NCBI GenBank assembly: GCA_947482825.1
Contig: CANKMT010000021.1
Span: forward strand, 1-60,128
Source: Betaproteobacteria bacterium
GTDB lineage: Bacteria > Pseudomonadota > Gammaproteobacteria > Burkholderiales > SG8-39
DNA: 60,128 nt
Direction: 5' to 3'
Part shown: positions 1 through 7,992 of the stretch, in pieces
Numbering within the stretch: position 1 is the stretch's first letter
Layout: every line of letters starts with the position of its first letter
Notes under the pieces: generated by a model
Seen by the model: the letters and a program-made list of their open reading frames with translations, nothing else
Told to the model about the DNA's origin: nothing
Databases searched by the model: none
Position numbers and translations under genes: made by a program

Positions 1-169
1 CCTGACCAATACCTTCGACAAGTCCACGCTGCATCCGCCCTATCGCGTCGCCTTACGAACCGTTGTAGCAGATTCGCCGCGGAATGTCCAGCTTTGCAAA
101 CTACGGTCCTGTCACAACACGAGAATTTGCTCAGGGCGCGTTCACCCTGCGGGTTCCGGCAGCCCCGGT

Positions 170-691
170 TTAGGACCTTGGGTCGCGCACGAAGCCGAAA
201 CGGCCTTCGACGTCCTCGCCCGCCAGGCGGCCTACTCGAATCCTCGACGACCCGAGTGCCAGTTCCCCTGCCTCCGCCTGGTCAGCCACTGCCGCCAGAT
301 CGCGGTCATCGAGGAGCCCAAACCGGCCCGGCGCACCTAGCAACAGCGACCCTTCTTCATCCAGCCAAGCCCCTTTTATCCCATCGACCTGCTCCCCGCA
401 TTGGTCCGACACCGTGCCACCGTCGATCCGGAACACGAACGGCGCATACGCAAGCCGGACGAATACACGTTGCGGGCCATTTTGGAAGAACCATCGTCCG
501 CGGTCGTCGGCGGCATAGTTGCGTGCAATGAATTCCCGGAAAGCGACGTTTTTGACCGGCCCGTAAACCGGATCCCGGTCCGGCGATTCCGTGCGTATTC
601 GCCAGTTTCCGCGCCGATCGAGCCGGAGCCATCCGTAAACGTCCGGCACGTCCGGCCATTTGTGCATTGCGCGAATCACGGCGTCGTCCAT
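170..691 (-). CDS. DUF2946 family protein
   Basis: A 173-residue protein that I recognise as the DUF2946 family of proteobacteria. The N-terminus (MDDAVIRAMHKWPDVPDVYG) and the later stretch RWFFQNGPQRVFVRL carry the family's typical wording. No signal peptide, membrane segment or known catalytic motif is visible, and the function is unknown. It ends 169 nt from the left edge of the window and lies 26 nt downstream of the EAL-domain gene on the same strand, so the two could share a transcript. Length is normal for the family. Confidence 0.8.
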   Translation of the reverse strand: MDDAVIRAMHKWPDVPDVYGWLRLDRRGNWRIRTESPDRDPVYGPVKNVAFREFIARNYAADDRGRWFFQNGPQRVFVRLAYAPFVFRIDGGTVSDQCGEQVDGIKGAWLDEEGSLLLGAPGRFGLLDDRDLAAVADQAEAGELALGSSRIRVGRLAGEDVEGRFGFVRDPRS

Positions 692-717
692 GCGGCCCTG
701 CAGCGTTGCGCACCCCC

Positions 718-1539
718 TCAGGAGGGTGAAACACCGCCACTCACGATGGGTTGCGGCAGAGCTATGCCGAAACCTTGCGCGTATCCGACCGACATTTTCG
801 CCAGCTCCGCCACGATCGCTTCTTGCTCAACGCACTCGGCAATGATCCCGATGCCGGCAACCGCGCACACGCGGACGATCGCCTTCATCTTCAGCTGGGC
901 CACCGAACTATCGGCAATCTTGCGCACCACGGCGCCATCGACTTTGAGGTAGTCGGGTTGCAGTTCCTTAAGCGCGGAAAACGAAACCGAGCGGCGGGCA
1001 AAGCCGTCGATGATGACCTTGCAGCCGATCGACCGCACCTCGTTCGAGAAGGTGGCGGCCGGCCGCGCTCGCTGCAGCGTGTCGGTTTCGTCGATTTCCA
1101 TGCAGAGCCTCGCCGGTTCCACGCCAGACCGGGAAAGTGCGCGCGAGGTGAAATCGACAAGCCTCGAGTCATCGAGCGACTGACTGGAAACGTTCACCGA
1201 GTAAGTCTGGATCCGGCCCGGCCTCTCGGCAGCAATCCATTCGATCGTCTTGCCCACGACCCAGCAATCCAGCTCCGTCATCATGCGGTAACGCTCGAAC
1301 ACCGGCAGGAAGTCACCCGGGGGCAACAGCGACTCCTCCTCCTCGCGAAGGCGGACGAGGACTTCCGCCATCGGATACTTCCTCGGACCCGGACTCAACG
1401 CCAGGATGGGCTGGCAGTAGAGGCGCAGTTCGTCCTGAGCCAGCACACGACGCAAGCTTGCGAGCGGGTCGTCCCACCCTGAAAGTCCCGGATCGGCTTC
1501 GCTTACTTGTGGGGATGGCGGGACCTCTTGACCTGGCAT
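718..1539 (-). CDS. EAL-domain protein, degenerate cyclic-di-GMP phosphodiesterase
   Basis: A stand-alone EAL domain of about 273 residues. The signature is EVLVR (Glu59). Further active-site positions can be followed: Asn in SVNVSSQ, Glu in MEIDET, Lys in LKVDG, Glu in AECVEQ and Gln in YAQGFG. The loop that normally reads DDFGTGYSS is IDGFARRSVSF here, so the second metal-binding Asp and the glycines are gone. Such EAL domains usually bind c-di-GMP or act as protein-interaction modules rather than hydrolyse it; that part is inference. I chose the Met at 1539 because it starts just before the domain. The frame stays open to 1680, where the divergent thioesterase begins, but the extension has no domain character. 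There is no GGDEF domain. Confidence 0.75.
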   Translation of the reverse strand: MPGQEVPPSPQVSEADPGLSGWDDPLASLRRVLAQDELRLYCQPILALSPGPRKYPMAEVLVRLREEEESLLPPGDFLPVFERYRMMTELDCWVVGKTIEWIAAERPGRIQTYSVNVSSQSLDDSRLVDFTSRALSRSGVEPARLCMEIDETDTLQRARPAATFSNEVRSIGCKVIIDGFARRSVSFSALKELQPDYLKVDGAVVRKIADSSVAQLKMKAIVRVCAVAGIGIIAECVEQEAIVAELAKMSVGYAQGFGIALPQPIVSGGVSPS

Positions 1540-1679
1540 TCTCTGAACTGGTTCGATGTGGATGAAATGCTGGACCCAGTTTACCGCCACATCGGCGCGC
1601 TTTGCACTTACGATTGCGGAATCGAGAACGCTATCTGCACAATTGATCGATTCGAAGCGGCGAACAGGGGGACTACGCA

Positions 1680-2129
1680 ATGGCCCGGGATGATTTCACC
1701 TGCTCTCACCCGCTCAGGGTGCGCTGGTCGGAAGTGGACATGCAGAAAATCGTTTTCAATGGCAACTACCTCAACTACTTCGACGTGGCAGTCGCGGAAT
1801 ACTGGCGTGCAATCGGCATTCCTTATCCGCAGGGCTACGTCGATCGCTATTCGAACGACGTGTACCTGCGCAAGGCCACGGTGGACTACCTTGGATCCGC
1901 GCGCTACGACGAAATGCTCGACGTGCTGGTCCGTGTGGCCAGGTTGGGACGAACAAGCATGACGTTTGCTTTCGAGATCTGGTGCGTAGCGCCTGTTCCT
2001 TCGGGAAAGCCCTTGGTGACAGCCGAGTTCGTCTATGTAAATGCCGACCCGGAAACGATGACGCCCGCGCCCCTGCCTGAGGCATTGCGCGAACTCATCA
2101 ACAAGTACGAAAGGCTTGCTCCGGCATGA
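1680..2129 (+). CDS. Acyl-CoA thioesterase, 4HBT/YbgC-like hot-dog fold
   Basis: A 149-residue single hot-dog domain. The N-terminal motif RVRWSEVDMQKIVFNGNYL followed by NYFDVAVAEY is the 4-hydroxybenzoyl-CoA thioesterase family signature, in which the Asp of EVDMQ sits near the thioester. The predicted reaction is hydrolysis of an acyl-CoA; the substrate cannot be read from sequence. A strong ribosome-binding site (AGGGGGA) lies 7 nt before the ATG, which fixes the start. The stop overlaps the ATG of a MaoC-like fragment (ATGA), so the gene was once the first of a two-gene operon with a hydratase/dehydratase. Confidence 0.85.
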   Translation: MARDDFTCSHPLRVRWSEVDMQKIVFNGNYLNYFDVAVAEYWRAIGIPYPQGYVDRYSNDVYLRKATVDYLGSARYDEMLDVLVRVARLGRTSMTFAFEIWCVAPVPSGKPLVTAEFVYVNADPETMTPAPLPEALRELINKYERLAPA

Positions 2130-2305
2130 GCCTACCGACGCTGTATTGGGAAAACTTCAAGGCCGGCGAAGTTCACGAAATAGGCCGCCATACGTTCACC
2201 GCCGATGAAATTGAAAAGCCTGCCGGGCGTCGGCCTGATGCTGGGGAATTTTCGAACGCCGTTCCGGCCAGTGACAACCGGATCGAGTCCACGAGAGGCC
2301 GCTAG
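2126..2305 (+). pseudogene. Truncated MaoC-family dehydratase (5' fragment)
   Basis: The ATG overlaps the stop of the thioesterase gene. The first 24 or so codons read like the start of a MaoC-like hydratase (SLPTLYWENFKAGEVHEIGR, then HTFTADEI). After that the frame loses resemblance to the family, becomes Arg/Pro-rich and stops after 59 codons, where a full MaoC domain needs about 150. The downstream end abuts the stop of a convergent gene. The simplest reading is a deletion that removed the body of the dehydratase gene. The family call rests on the short N-terminal match only. Confidence 0.55.
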
Positions 2306-2568
2306 CGCAGGTTCTTGAGGTTCATCGCGACCTTCGAGAGCTGGGTGCCGAACGCAGCGCATTCGGGTTTGCCCTCGAGCCAGGTCAGCGCAGCAATGAC
2401 CTTGGCACCCACCTTGGGAGAAGGCAACTCCTCGACGCCTGCAAAATAAGCGGCCAGGTCGGCAAGGCCTGCGGATTGCGCGGATTCGCGGATCTCAGCC
2501 AGCTTGGCCACGATCGCTGCATGATTCATGTTTGTAGGCCAGCGCAACGTTTCGTATTCGTTACTCAA
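2302..2568 (-). CDS. Small conserved-type protein of unknown function
   Basis: An 88-residue, Ala/Leu-rich, probably all-helical protein that I do not recognise. It has no signal peptide or membrane segment. The TTG start at 2568 is supported by GGGAG five bases upstream. An internal ATG (Met14, position 2529) would give 75 residues but has no clear ribosome-binding site. It is last in the minus-strand run that begins with the START-like gene at 6752, 82 nt after the ClsB-like gene. It could be cotranscribed with that group, which gives a weak hint of an envelope role. Confidence 0.55.
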   Translation of the reverse strand: MSNEYETLRWPTNMNHAAIVAKLAEIRESAQSAGLADLAAYFAGVEELPSPKVGAKVIAALTWLEGKPECAAFGTQLSKVAMNLKNLR

Positions 2569-2650
2569 CCGCGCTCCCGTTGCTCAAGGTGCCTTAGGCA
2601 TGCGCAAGGATACCATCACAGCTTGTGCGAATATCCTGCGCCCGGGCCGC

Positions 2651-3808
2651 TCAATGCCAGCCCTCGATTCCGGAAAGACTGGTCATGATCCGGGCGATGC
2701 CGTACGCGGCCCAGATGCGCACTCGGACCGACCATCCGAGTTGCTTCCAGGCCTGCGGGGGAACCTGTTGCGAGATCTCGATCGCTTCGTAGAGGCTCGC
2801 CCTCAGCGAAGACGCGAACCGGCCGTCGCTTACGAACACGTTGGCTTCCTGCGCCAACACGAGGCTGAACGGGTCGATGTTCGACGACCCGACGATCGCC
2901 ACAACCCCATCGAAGACCGCGACCTTGGCATGCAGCTCGCTGCGCGTGTATTCGTGGATCTCGATGCCCGCCTCAAGGAACGCGCCGAACAGCGCACGCG
3001 AAGCGTACTGCATTACAGGCTGGTCGGTCAGTCCCTGGACGACCAGCACGACTCGCACGCCACGCCGGGCGGCGTCGATGAGCGCGCGCCGGAAGCGCCG
3101 GCCCGGAAGGAAATAGGCCACGGCAATCAGCACTTCGCCCCTGGCACCTGCGATTAGTTCCAGATACCCCTGCTCGATGTCGCTCCGGTGCCGGATGTTG
3201 TCGCGCACAAGAAGCAAGGCGCTCTGCGTTCCGCGCACATCCGGGTCCGTATGGGCCGGGCGCGCCACCCGCAGGCGGCGGCGAGTTTTGAGCCAGTCGA
3301 GCCGCGCCCAGAGCTTCGCCGCCTCGAACCAGACATCTTGGACAAGGGGTCCTTCAATTTTCACGGCGTAGTCGAAACGCGGGGGCATCGGCCCTTCCGG
3401 TGGGTAATCGTCGATCACGTTGATGCCGCCGACGAACGCCACTCTGCCGTCGACTACCGCCAGCTTTCGGTGCATGCGGCGCAGCCGGTTCCGCCGAAGC
3501 GTCAGGGGGCTGATCTTCGGCCGGAACACCAGAAGCTGCGCCCCCGCCTGCTCTAGCATGAATGCAAATCGGGGGGCAAAGTCGCGCGCACCGAATCCGT
3601 CCACGATCACGTGTACCGCCACGCCTCTGGCCGCGGCGCGCGCAAGCACATCGCAGATAATGCTGCCGGTCGCGTCGTCGGCAAAGATATAGGTTTCGAA
3701 GAAAATCTCGCGCGTGGCGAGATCGAGGGTCTCGACGAGCGCGGGAAAAAATTGCTCGCCGTTCTTCAGGAGGGCGAGCTGGTTGCCGCGTATGAATTTC
3801 AGGGCCAT
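2651..3808 (-). CDS. clsB: Phospholipase D-family cardiolipin synthase, ClsB-like
   Basis: A 385-residue protein with two HKD motifs, each followed by the usual Gly-Gly or Ser: HRKLAVVDGRVAFVGG near residue 113 and HAKVAVFDGVVAIVGSSN near residue 294. Two PLD domains without N-terminal membrane helices is the ClsB (YbhO) architecture; such enzymes join phosphatidyl donors to make cardiolipin at the inner membrane. The gene directly upstream encodes an endonuclease/exonuclease/phosphatase-family protein, the same pairing as ybhP-ybhO in E. coli, which supports the call. The Met start is reasonable, but I see no strong ribosome-binding site. Confidence 0.85.
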   Translation of the reverse strand: MALKFIRGNQLALLKNGEQFFPALVETLDLATREIFFETYIFADDATGSIICDVLARAAARGVAVHVIVDGFGARDFAPRFAFMLEQAGAQLLVFRPKISPLTLRRNRLRRMHRKLAVVDGRVAFVGGINVIDDYPPEGPMPPRFDYAVKIEGPLVQDVWFEAAKLWARLDWLKTRRRLRVARPAHTDPDVRGTQSALLLVRDNIRHRSDIEQGYLELIAGARGEVLIAVAYFLPGRRFRRALIDAARRGVRVVLVVQGLTDQPVMQYASRALFGAFLEAGIEIHEYTRSELHAKVAVFDGVVAIVGSSNIDPFSLVLAQEANVFVSDGRFASSLRASLYEAIEISQQVPPQAWKQLGWSVRVRIWAAYGIARIMTSLSGIEGWH

Positions 3809-3868
3809 GGGTCAGGCCGGCGCGACGCACGGCACGTTAGGGTTGCGTGCGGTCACTCGAAGCGCCCC

Positions 3869-4642
3869 TCATGCAATCACGAGCTCTGCGCTCACCGCAA
3901 GGTGGTCCGAAAGCAGGCTCCAGGGCGGCCCCCGGTGGGCTTGCGCATTGATCACGCGGAATCCGCGCACGTAGATCCTGTCCAAGCGCAGCACAGGAAT
4001 GATGCTCGGAAAGGTTCGCGCCGGACGGCCGTGATGCATTACGGAGACCTCGGTCAGGTTCAGGCGCTGCGCCATGCCACGGCAAGCCGATTGCCGCCAG
4101 TCGTTGAAATCGCCGGCCACGATCATCGGCGCCGTGCCCGCACCCGCCAGGTGCGTCCCAAGCGCATCGAGCTGCCTGCGGCGTCCTTTCTCATGTAGCG
4201 AAAGGTGGGCGCACGCGCAATCGAGCGGCTCATCGAACCAGGGCACCGCGATCCGGCAGTGCAGGAGGCCGCGCTTTTCGAATCGATGGTTCGACACGTC
4301 GTGATTGTCGGAAGACAGGATCGGGAAGCGCGACAGGATTGCGTTGCCGTGGTGGCCATGTTCATAGACTGCGTTGCGGCCATAGGCATGCTGCCACTCT
4401 TCGCCCGCGAGGAACTCGTGCTGGCCGCCCTGCGGCCAGGCGCCGAAGCGAAGCGCGTTGCGCTCGTTCAGCCCCTGCACCTCCTGGAGGAACACGAGAT
4501 CGGCGTCGATCTTCTTCAGGCCGTCGCGCAGCTCGTGGATCACCATGCGCCGGTTGAAGAGCGAAAGGCCCTTGTGGATGTTGAGAGTCACCACACGCAT
4601 CGAACGCGCAAGCGCTCGCGCCGTCGCGGCGGACGCGGTCAT
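3869..4642 (-). CDS. Endonuclease/exonuclease/phosphatase-family hydrolase (YbhP-like)
   Basis: A 257-residue EEP-fold enzyme. The metal and catalytic motifs appear in family order: TLNIHKG (Asn), FLQEVQ (Glu), GNAILSR, VAGDFNDW (Asp/Asn), LDRIYV (Asp) and SDHLAV (Asp-His). The fold covers DNase I-like nucleases and phospho(di)esterases. Position immediately before a ClsB-like gene matches the E. coli ybhP-ybhO pair, so a lipid-related phosphoesterase role is more likely than DNA repair; that is inference. The start overlaps the lipoprotein stop by 4 nt. The true start may be the internal Met15, which sits directly before the domain. Confidence 0.8.
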   Translation of the reverse strand: MTASAATARALARSMRVVTLNIHKGLSLFNRRMVIHELRDGLKKIDADLVFLQEVQGLNERNALRFGAWPQGGQHEFLAGEEWQHAYGRNAVYEHGHHGNAILSRFPILSSDNHDVSNHRFEKRGLLHCRIAVPWFDEPLDCACAHLSLHEKGRRRQLDALGTHLAGAGTAPMIVAGDFNDWRQSACRGMAQRLNLTEVSVMHHGRPARTFPSIIPVLRLDRIYVRGFRVINAQAHRGPPWSLLSDHLAVSAELVIA

Positions 4643-6177
4643 CTGAGGTCCAGCACGAACCGCCGCTCCAGCAGGTCGGCGTCATCGAAGTGTCGGCGCC
4701 CCACGAAGGCGGTCGCGTGCCGGCCCCATTGCCTCATCGCTCCGGCGTTCTCGATACCCATCGGCCAGAACAGGAAGCGCTCCTTCCTTTGCGTCCCGGC
4801 GATGATCCCGTCAGGACCGAATACGCTCCGGCTGTCGCCTAGCATCCGGCGCAGGGATCGCAATTCGTCGTAGGGGCGCAGATCGTAGCGCGCGAGGCTG
4901 TCGTCCCTGTCCCGGTAGACCCGTTCCACGTAGTGGGTTCCAGAGGCGATACGCACGACGAGGCGGTCCGAAACTTCAATGGCGCGCAGCTTTTGCGGGA
5001 TGAGTGCCCATTCCGGCTCGCCGTCCGGCGCCGGCCTCGGCACCGCGCGCGGCGTGGGAAAAAACATGTGGTAGCAACCGCAAGGATGGATCGTATCGTA
5101 TACAACGGGCGTGCCGTCAGGCGCCAGCGTGACGCGAAACACCACGCCATCGAGCGCACCGGAAAGCAGGTCGCTCGGCGACGCTGGCGGCCTCTCCGAA
5201 AACCAGATGGTATAGACGAGCTGCAGCAGATTCCTGCCTTGGTATCTCGTATGAGAGGCGTGCCGATAGACCGCCGGATCCGCAGCGTCGACTTCGGGAG
5301 TGCCCCCCCAACGCCAGCGCACGGCTCCCGGGCGGTCGAAATCGCCCGTTGTCTCGATCTCGAAGCTGGGCGCATAAAGGGCAAAAAGCGTTTCGAGCTC
5401 CTCCTCGGTCGGCACCGGTATCCTGAGCGGGTTGTCCGCAGCTCGCTCGAGGATGTCGCGCACCCTTTCGCGCCCCACGCGCGGCCTTGCGGAAGGCGAA
5501 AAACGCACCACTGTTCCCTTCGAAGTCGCTTCGAGATCGCGCGCAAAAGCCGATTCGGTCTCACCGGCCAGCTTTCGGACCCCGATCGAGAATGCAATCT
5601 TCGACAATTCATACAGGCCGAGCACCCGAAAGGCCGTGACGTAGTCGTCCGGGACCGACACGCGCTCGAGCAACGCTTCTCCAGACTTGCTCGCATCCAG
5701 GTCGAACGCGAGCATGCGTAACCCACATTCGCGGGTTTGCTCGATCGATGTCGCGACATCGGGCTCCCCCAGGCCTTGCCATGCCGCCTTCAGGCTAACG
5801 CGCGGAAGATTGGCGATCTCATGCTTACGTCCTTCAATGTCCAGGTCGACAAGTCTCTCGGCGAACGCCAGCAAGGCCGACTCCTGCAATCGTGCGGTAT
5901 CACGCAATGAAGCGGTAAACCGATCGACGCGCATGTACGGGAACCCCTTGACTCGCGCGGCCTGGGCATCGCGAACGCCCGCGGCGTCGACCGCGGCGTC
6001 GAGAGCCCGATACCAGGCAACGCACTCCTGCACTGTCGAGTCGTCCGATTCGCGGCCGGCCGCAACCGGGTCGAACGTCGCGCAACCTCCCGCTGCGGCG
6101 AGGCATGCGACCAACGCGAGCTGCGCAACGGCCTTCAAAACGCCTGCGCCAGACACGGCGTGGACGCGGTCCCTCAT
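4639..6177 (-). CDS. Predicted lipoprotein of unknown function
   Basis: A 512-residue protein with a lipoprotein signal peptide: a hydrophobic stretch (VAQLALVACLAAA) ending in AAGGC, with the likely lipidated Cys near residue 32. The mature part has no domain I can name. It contains a CGC motif in HPCGCYHMFF and a basic, aromatic C-terminus (RHFDDADLLERRFVLDLR). The gene is fourth from last in a minus-strand run with 4-nt overlaps on both sides (START-like protein upstream, EEP hydrolase downstream). An outer-membrane or periplasmic role connected with lipid metabolism is a guess from context only. Confidence 0.65.
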   Translation of the reverse strand: MRDRVHAVSGAGVLKAVAQLALVACLAAAGGCATFDPVAAGRESDDSTVQECVAWYRALDAAVDAAGVRDAQAARVKGFPYMRVDRFTASLRDTARLQESALLAFAERLVDLDIEGRKHEIANLPRVSLKAAWQGLGEPDVATSIEQTRECGLRMLAFDLDASKSGEALLERVSVPDDYVTAFRVLGLYELSKIAFSIGVRKLAGETESAFARDLEATSKGTVVRFSPSARPRVGRERVRDILERAADNPLRIPVPTEEELETLFALYAPSFEIETTGDFDRPGAVRWRWGGTPEVDAADPAVYRHASHTRYQGRNLLQLVYTIWFSERPPASPSDLLSGALDGVVFRVTLAPDGTPVVYDTIHPCGCYHMFFPTPRAVPRPAPDGEPEWALIPQKLRAIEVSDRLVVRIASGTHYVERVYRDRDDSLARYDLRPYDELRSLRRMLGDSRSVFGPDGIIAGTQRKERFLFWPMGIENAGAMRQWGRHATAFVGRRHFDDADLLERRFVLDLR

Positions 6178-6752
6178 TTGAACTTCGATTCCTTTGCGCG
6201 CCGCACGAACTCGCGCCTTTCGATTTCGCGCACCATGCCCGTGAACTGGTCCTCGATCTGCATGCGCATCACCAGTTCGCCGATGAGCGGCGGCAGTGAA
6301 ACATCGGGGATGATCGAGCCCTCCCAGCGCAGGACCATGCCGGGGCCCGCTGGATCGGGTTCGACCTGGTAGCCCCCTTCGAAATACCTAAGGTTGCCTG
6401 AAATGGCACGCACCTGGATCGACGCCGGGGGGCGCTCGAGGGCTTCGAGCGTCACGTCGATCGGGAATGTGAACATCAGAAACCTCGCTTCGCCGGACTG
6501 CTCGATGACGACCGTCTTTCCCTGCCTGCTGATGACCTTGCTCTTTCGCAGCCCGGGAACGAAATCGGGCAACCGTTCGTAATCTGTCAGGGTGGACCAG
6601 ATGACCGAGAGGTGCGCATCGACAATCGCGTAGGCACGAACTTCGATGAACTCGCCCTTGCGTATCGCTTCGACCCTTGCGTCCCCGGCGGCTTGCAACC
6701 CGGAGACACCGAAAATCAACAGCCAGCCAGCGAGGCGAAGGAGGCGCATCAC
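6174..6752 (-). CDS. Secreted SRPBCC/START-like (COQ10-type) protein
   Basis: A 192-residue protein with an N-terminal signal peptide (MMRLLRLAGWLLIFGVSGLQ, cleavage likely after AQA/AAG). It is followed by one SRPBCC domain, seen in IWSTLTDYERLPDFVPGL and the later GGYQVEP and RWEGSI strands. The WSTLTDYERLPDF motif is typical of the polyketide-cyclase/COQ10 START subgroup, which bind hydrophobic ligands in a cavity. It heads the run lipoprotein - EEP hydrolase - ClsB, overlapping the lipoprotein start by 4 nt. A role in handling lipid in the envelope is plausible but not shown. Confidence 0.75.
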   Translation of the reverse strand: MMRLLRLAGWLLIFGVSGLQAAGDARVEAIRKGEFIEVRAYAIVDAHLSVIWSTLTDYERLPDFVPGLRKSKVISRQGKTVVIEQSGEARFLMFTFPIDVTLEALERPPASIQVRAISGNLRYFEGGYQVEPDPAGPGMVLRWEGSIIPDVSLPPLIGELVMRMQIEDQFTGMVREIERREFVRRAKESKFK

Positions 6753-6761
6753 ACGCCGAGT

Positions 6762-7226
6762 TTAGCCAATCTCACCGCCGTTGAGCCGACTTTCGGCCAC
6801 CATCGAAATCGCCTCACGATTGGTCCATGAGAAACACTTTTCCACCGCCTCTCGCCAGGGCAGCCACACCCAGTCAGTGTGTTCTTCCGGCGCCAGCCGC
6901 ACCGACTCCGTTCCGGCGACCTCGAGGCTGAACATGTGCTCGTCATTGTGCGTGGTGCCCGGCGCGAATCGATGCCGCCACTGCGGGAAAATCTCGAAAG
7001 TCCGCATCACGTTCCAGCGCACGAACCGCTCAGGCCCGGCCCGGATCCCGGTTTCCTCGAATACTTCGCGGCGCGCGGTGTCTTCGAGAGGCTCGTCCCA
7101 GCGGTCGACCGATCCGGTGACGGACTGCCAGTAGCCGGGGCGCGCCGCGCGCTCGATCAGCAGGATCTCCAACGCCGGTGTGTGAATCACCACCAACACC
7201 GAGACCGGGATCTTGGCCCCGTTCAA
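6762..7226 (-). CDS. nudB: Dihydroneopterin triphosphate diphosphatase (Nudix)
   Basis: A 154-residue Nudix hydrolase. The Nudix box runs from GSVDRWDEPLEDTA to RREVFEETGI, with one extra residue between the first Gly and Glu, as seen in betaproteobacterial NudB. The region SVTGSVD before the box and RFAPGTTHNDEH after it also fit NudB. The enzyme removes pyrophosphate from dihydroneopterin triphosphate in folate synthesis. Its start overlaps the barstar stop by 4 nt and it is the last gene of the FmdB - DUF502 - aspS - RNase - barstar - nudB run. Confidence 0.85.
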   Translation of the reverse strand: MNGAKIPVSVLVVIHTPALEILLIERAARPGYWQSVTGSVDRWDEPLEDTARREVFEETGIRAGPERFVRWNVMRTFEIFPQWRHRFAPGTTHNDEHMFSLEVAGTESVRLAPEEHTDWVWLPWREAVEKCFSWTNREAISMVAESRLNGGEIG

Positions 7227-7654
7227 CCAGACTTTTCCCGGTAGAGCACCGGGAGAGCGAGTTTGCCTGCAGGGTCGACGAAGACTGCAAAGAAAGGCCT
7301 CTCCCGGTCGCGCCAGTACTCGGCCGCCGAGGTCAGGATATCGACGAGGATGCCAAAGTCGTCACCCGCCGCGGCCCCGGAAAACAGGAGCACCCGCGGG
7401 GAGTCCTCGCGCCATGACAAGTCCGTCAGGCTGTCCTCCAGCGCATCCCAGTTGCCGCCGAACCACTCGGGGAAACCGAGCGAACGTGCGACGGCGGTCA
7501 GAATCACATCTTTGCCTTTGCCGAGAGCAATCGCGACCATGTCGACACCGCCGTCGGCCAGTGCGTCGCGGATGTCGCGATCGTGCGCGACCCGGTAGGC
7601 CCCGGAGCGTTCCGGGTCGGTCAATCGGGCGCGCAGCTTGCTATTGGCCGTCAT
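7223..7654 (-). CDS. Barstar-family ribonuclease inhibitor
   Basis: A 143-residue protein with the barstar signature FGGNWDALEDSLTDLSW and downstream strands PRVLLFSG and PFFAVFVD. Barstars are small acidic proteins that bind and block barnase-type RNases. The gene overlaps the upstream barnase-like RNase gene by 4 nt, so enzyme and inhibitor are made from coupled cistrons. It carries about 25 residues before the core domain, a little longer than Bacillus barstar. Cytoplasmic location is expected since no signal peptide is present. Confidence 0.9.
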   Translation of the reverse strand: MTANSKLRARLTDPERSGAYRVAHDRDIRDALADGGVDMVAIALGKGKDVILTAVARSLGFPEWFGGNWDALEDSLTDLSWREDSPRVLLFSGAAAGDDFGILVDILTSAAEYWRDRERPFFAVFVDPAGKLALPVLYREKSG

Positions 7655-7992
7655 TCGAGGATCCGGCGGAAAGTGCGATAGTGATCGTCGGTGTAGAAGT
7701 ACTCACCAGGCTTGCCGGCGATGATCCGCCTGGCGCCGCGATCCCGGCTCCCCGGCGTGCGCACGGTGAATTCGCGATAGTACCCTCGGCGCTCAGGCGG
7801 CAGGCGGCCTTCGCGATTGCCGAACGTAGTCCCGTCTTTCTCGTAAGGGAAAGGGCCGCCGGACTTGATCAGCGCCAGTGTGGCGCGCGCCTCACTGGGC
7901 AGATCGGCCGTGCGAATCCCCTCGCCGGCAGAAAACGCCGCCGCCCCGGCTGCGAAGCACAGCGCGAAAGCGAGAGCGAGGAGCTGCTTCAC
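7651..7992 (-). CDS. Secreted barnase-like (N1/T1 family) ribonuclease
   Basis: A 113-residue protein from a GTG start at 7992 that overlaps the aspS stop (GTGA). The frame is open further upstream, but that part lies inside aspS. Residues 1-20 form a signal peptide ([20 protein letters not shown]). The mature part is a microbial RNase domain: [20 protein letters not shown], the FGNRE loop, then the catalytic elements YREFTV (Glu), GARRII (Arg) and DDHYRTF (His). It is expected to cleave RNA, with guanine preference in the family, in the periplasm or outside. The overlapping barstar gene downstream protects the cytoplasm. Confidence 0.85.
   Translation of the reverse strand: MKQLLALAFALCFAAGAAAFSAGEGIRTADLPSEARATLALIKSGGPFPYEKDGTTFGNREGRLPPERRGYYREFTVRTPGSRDRGARRIIAGKPGEYFYTDDHYRTFRRILE

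Noticed and set aside
1..169. Possible gene end at the left edge
   Set aside because: Frames are open for short stretches, but no recognisable C-terminus, start signal or motif is present.
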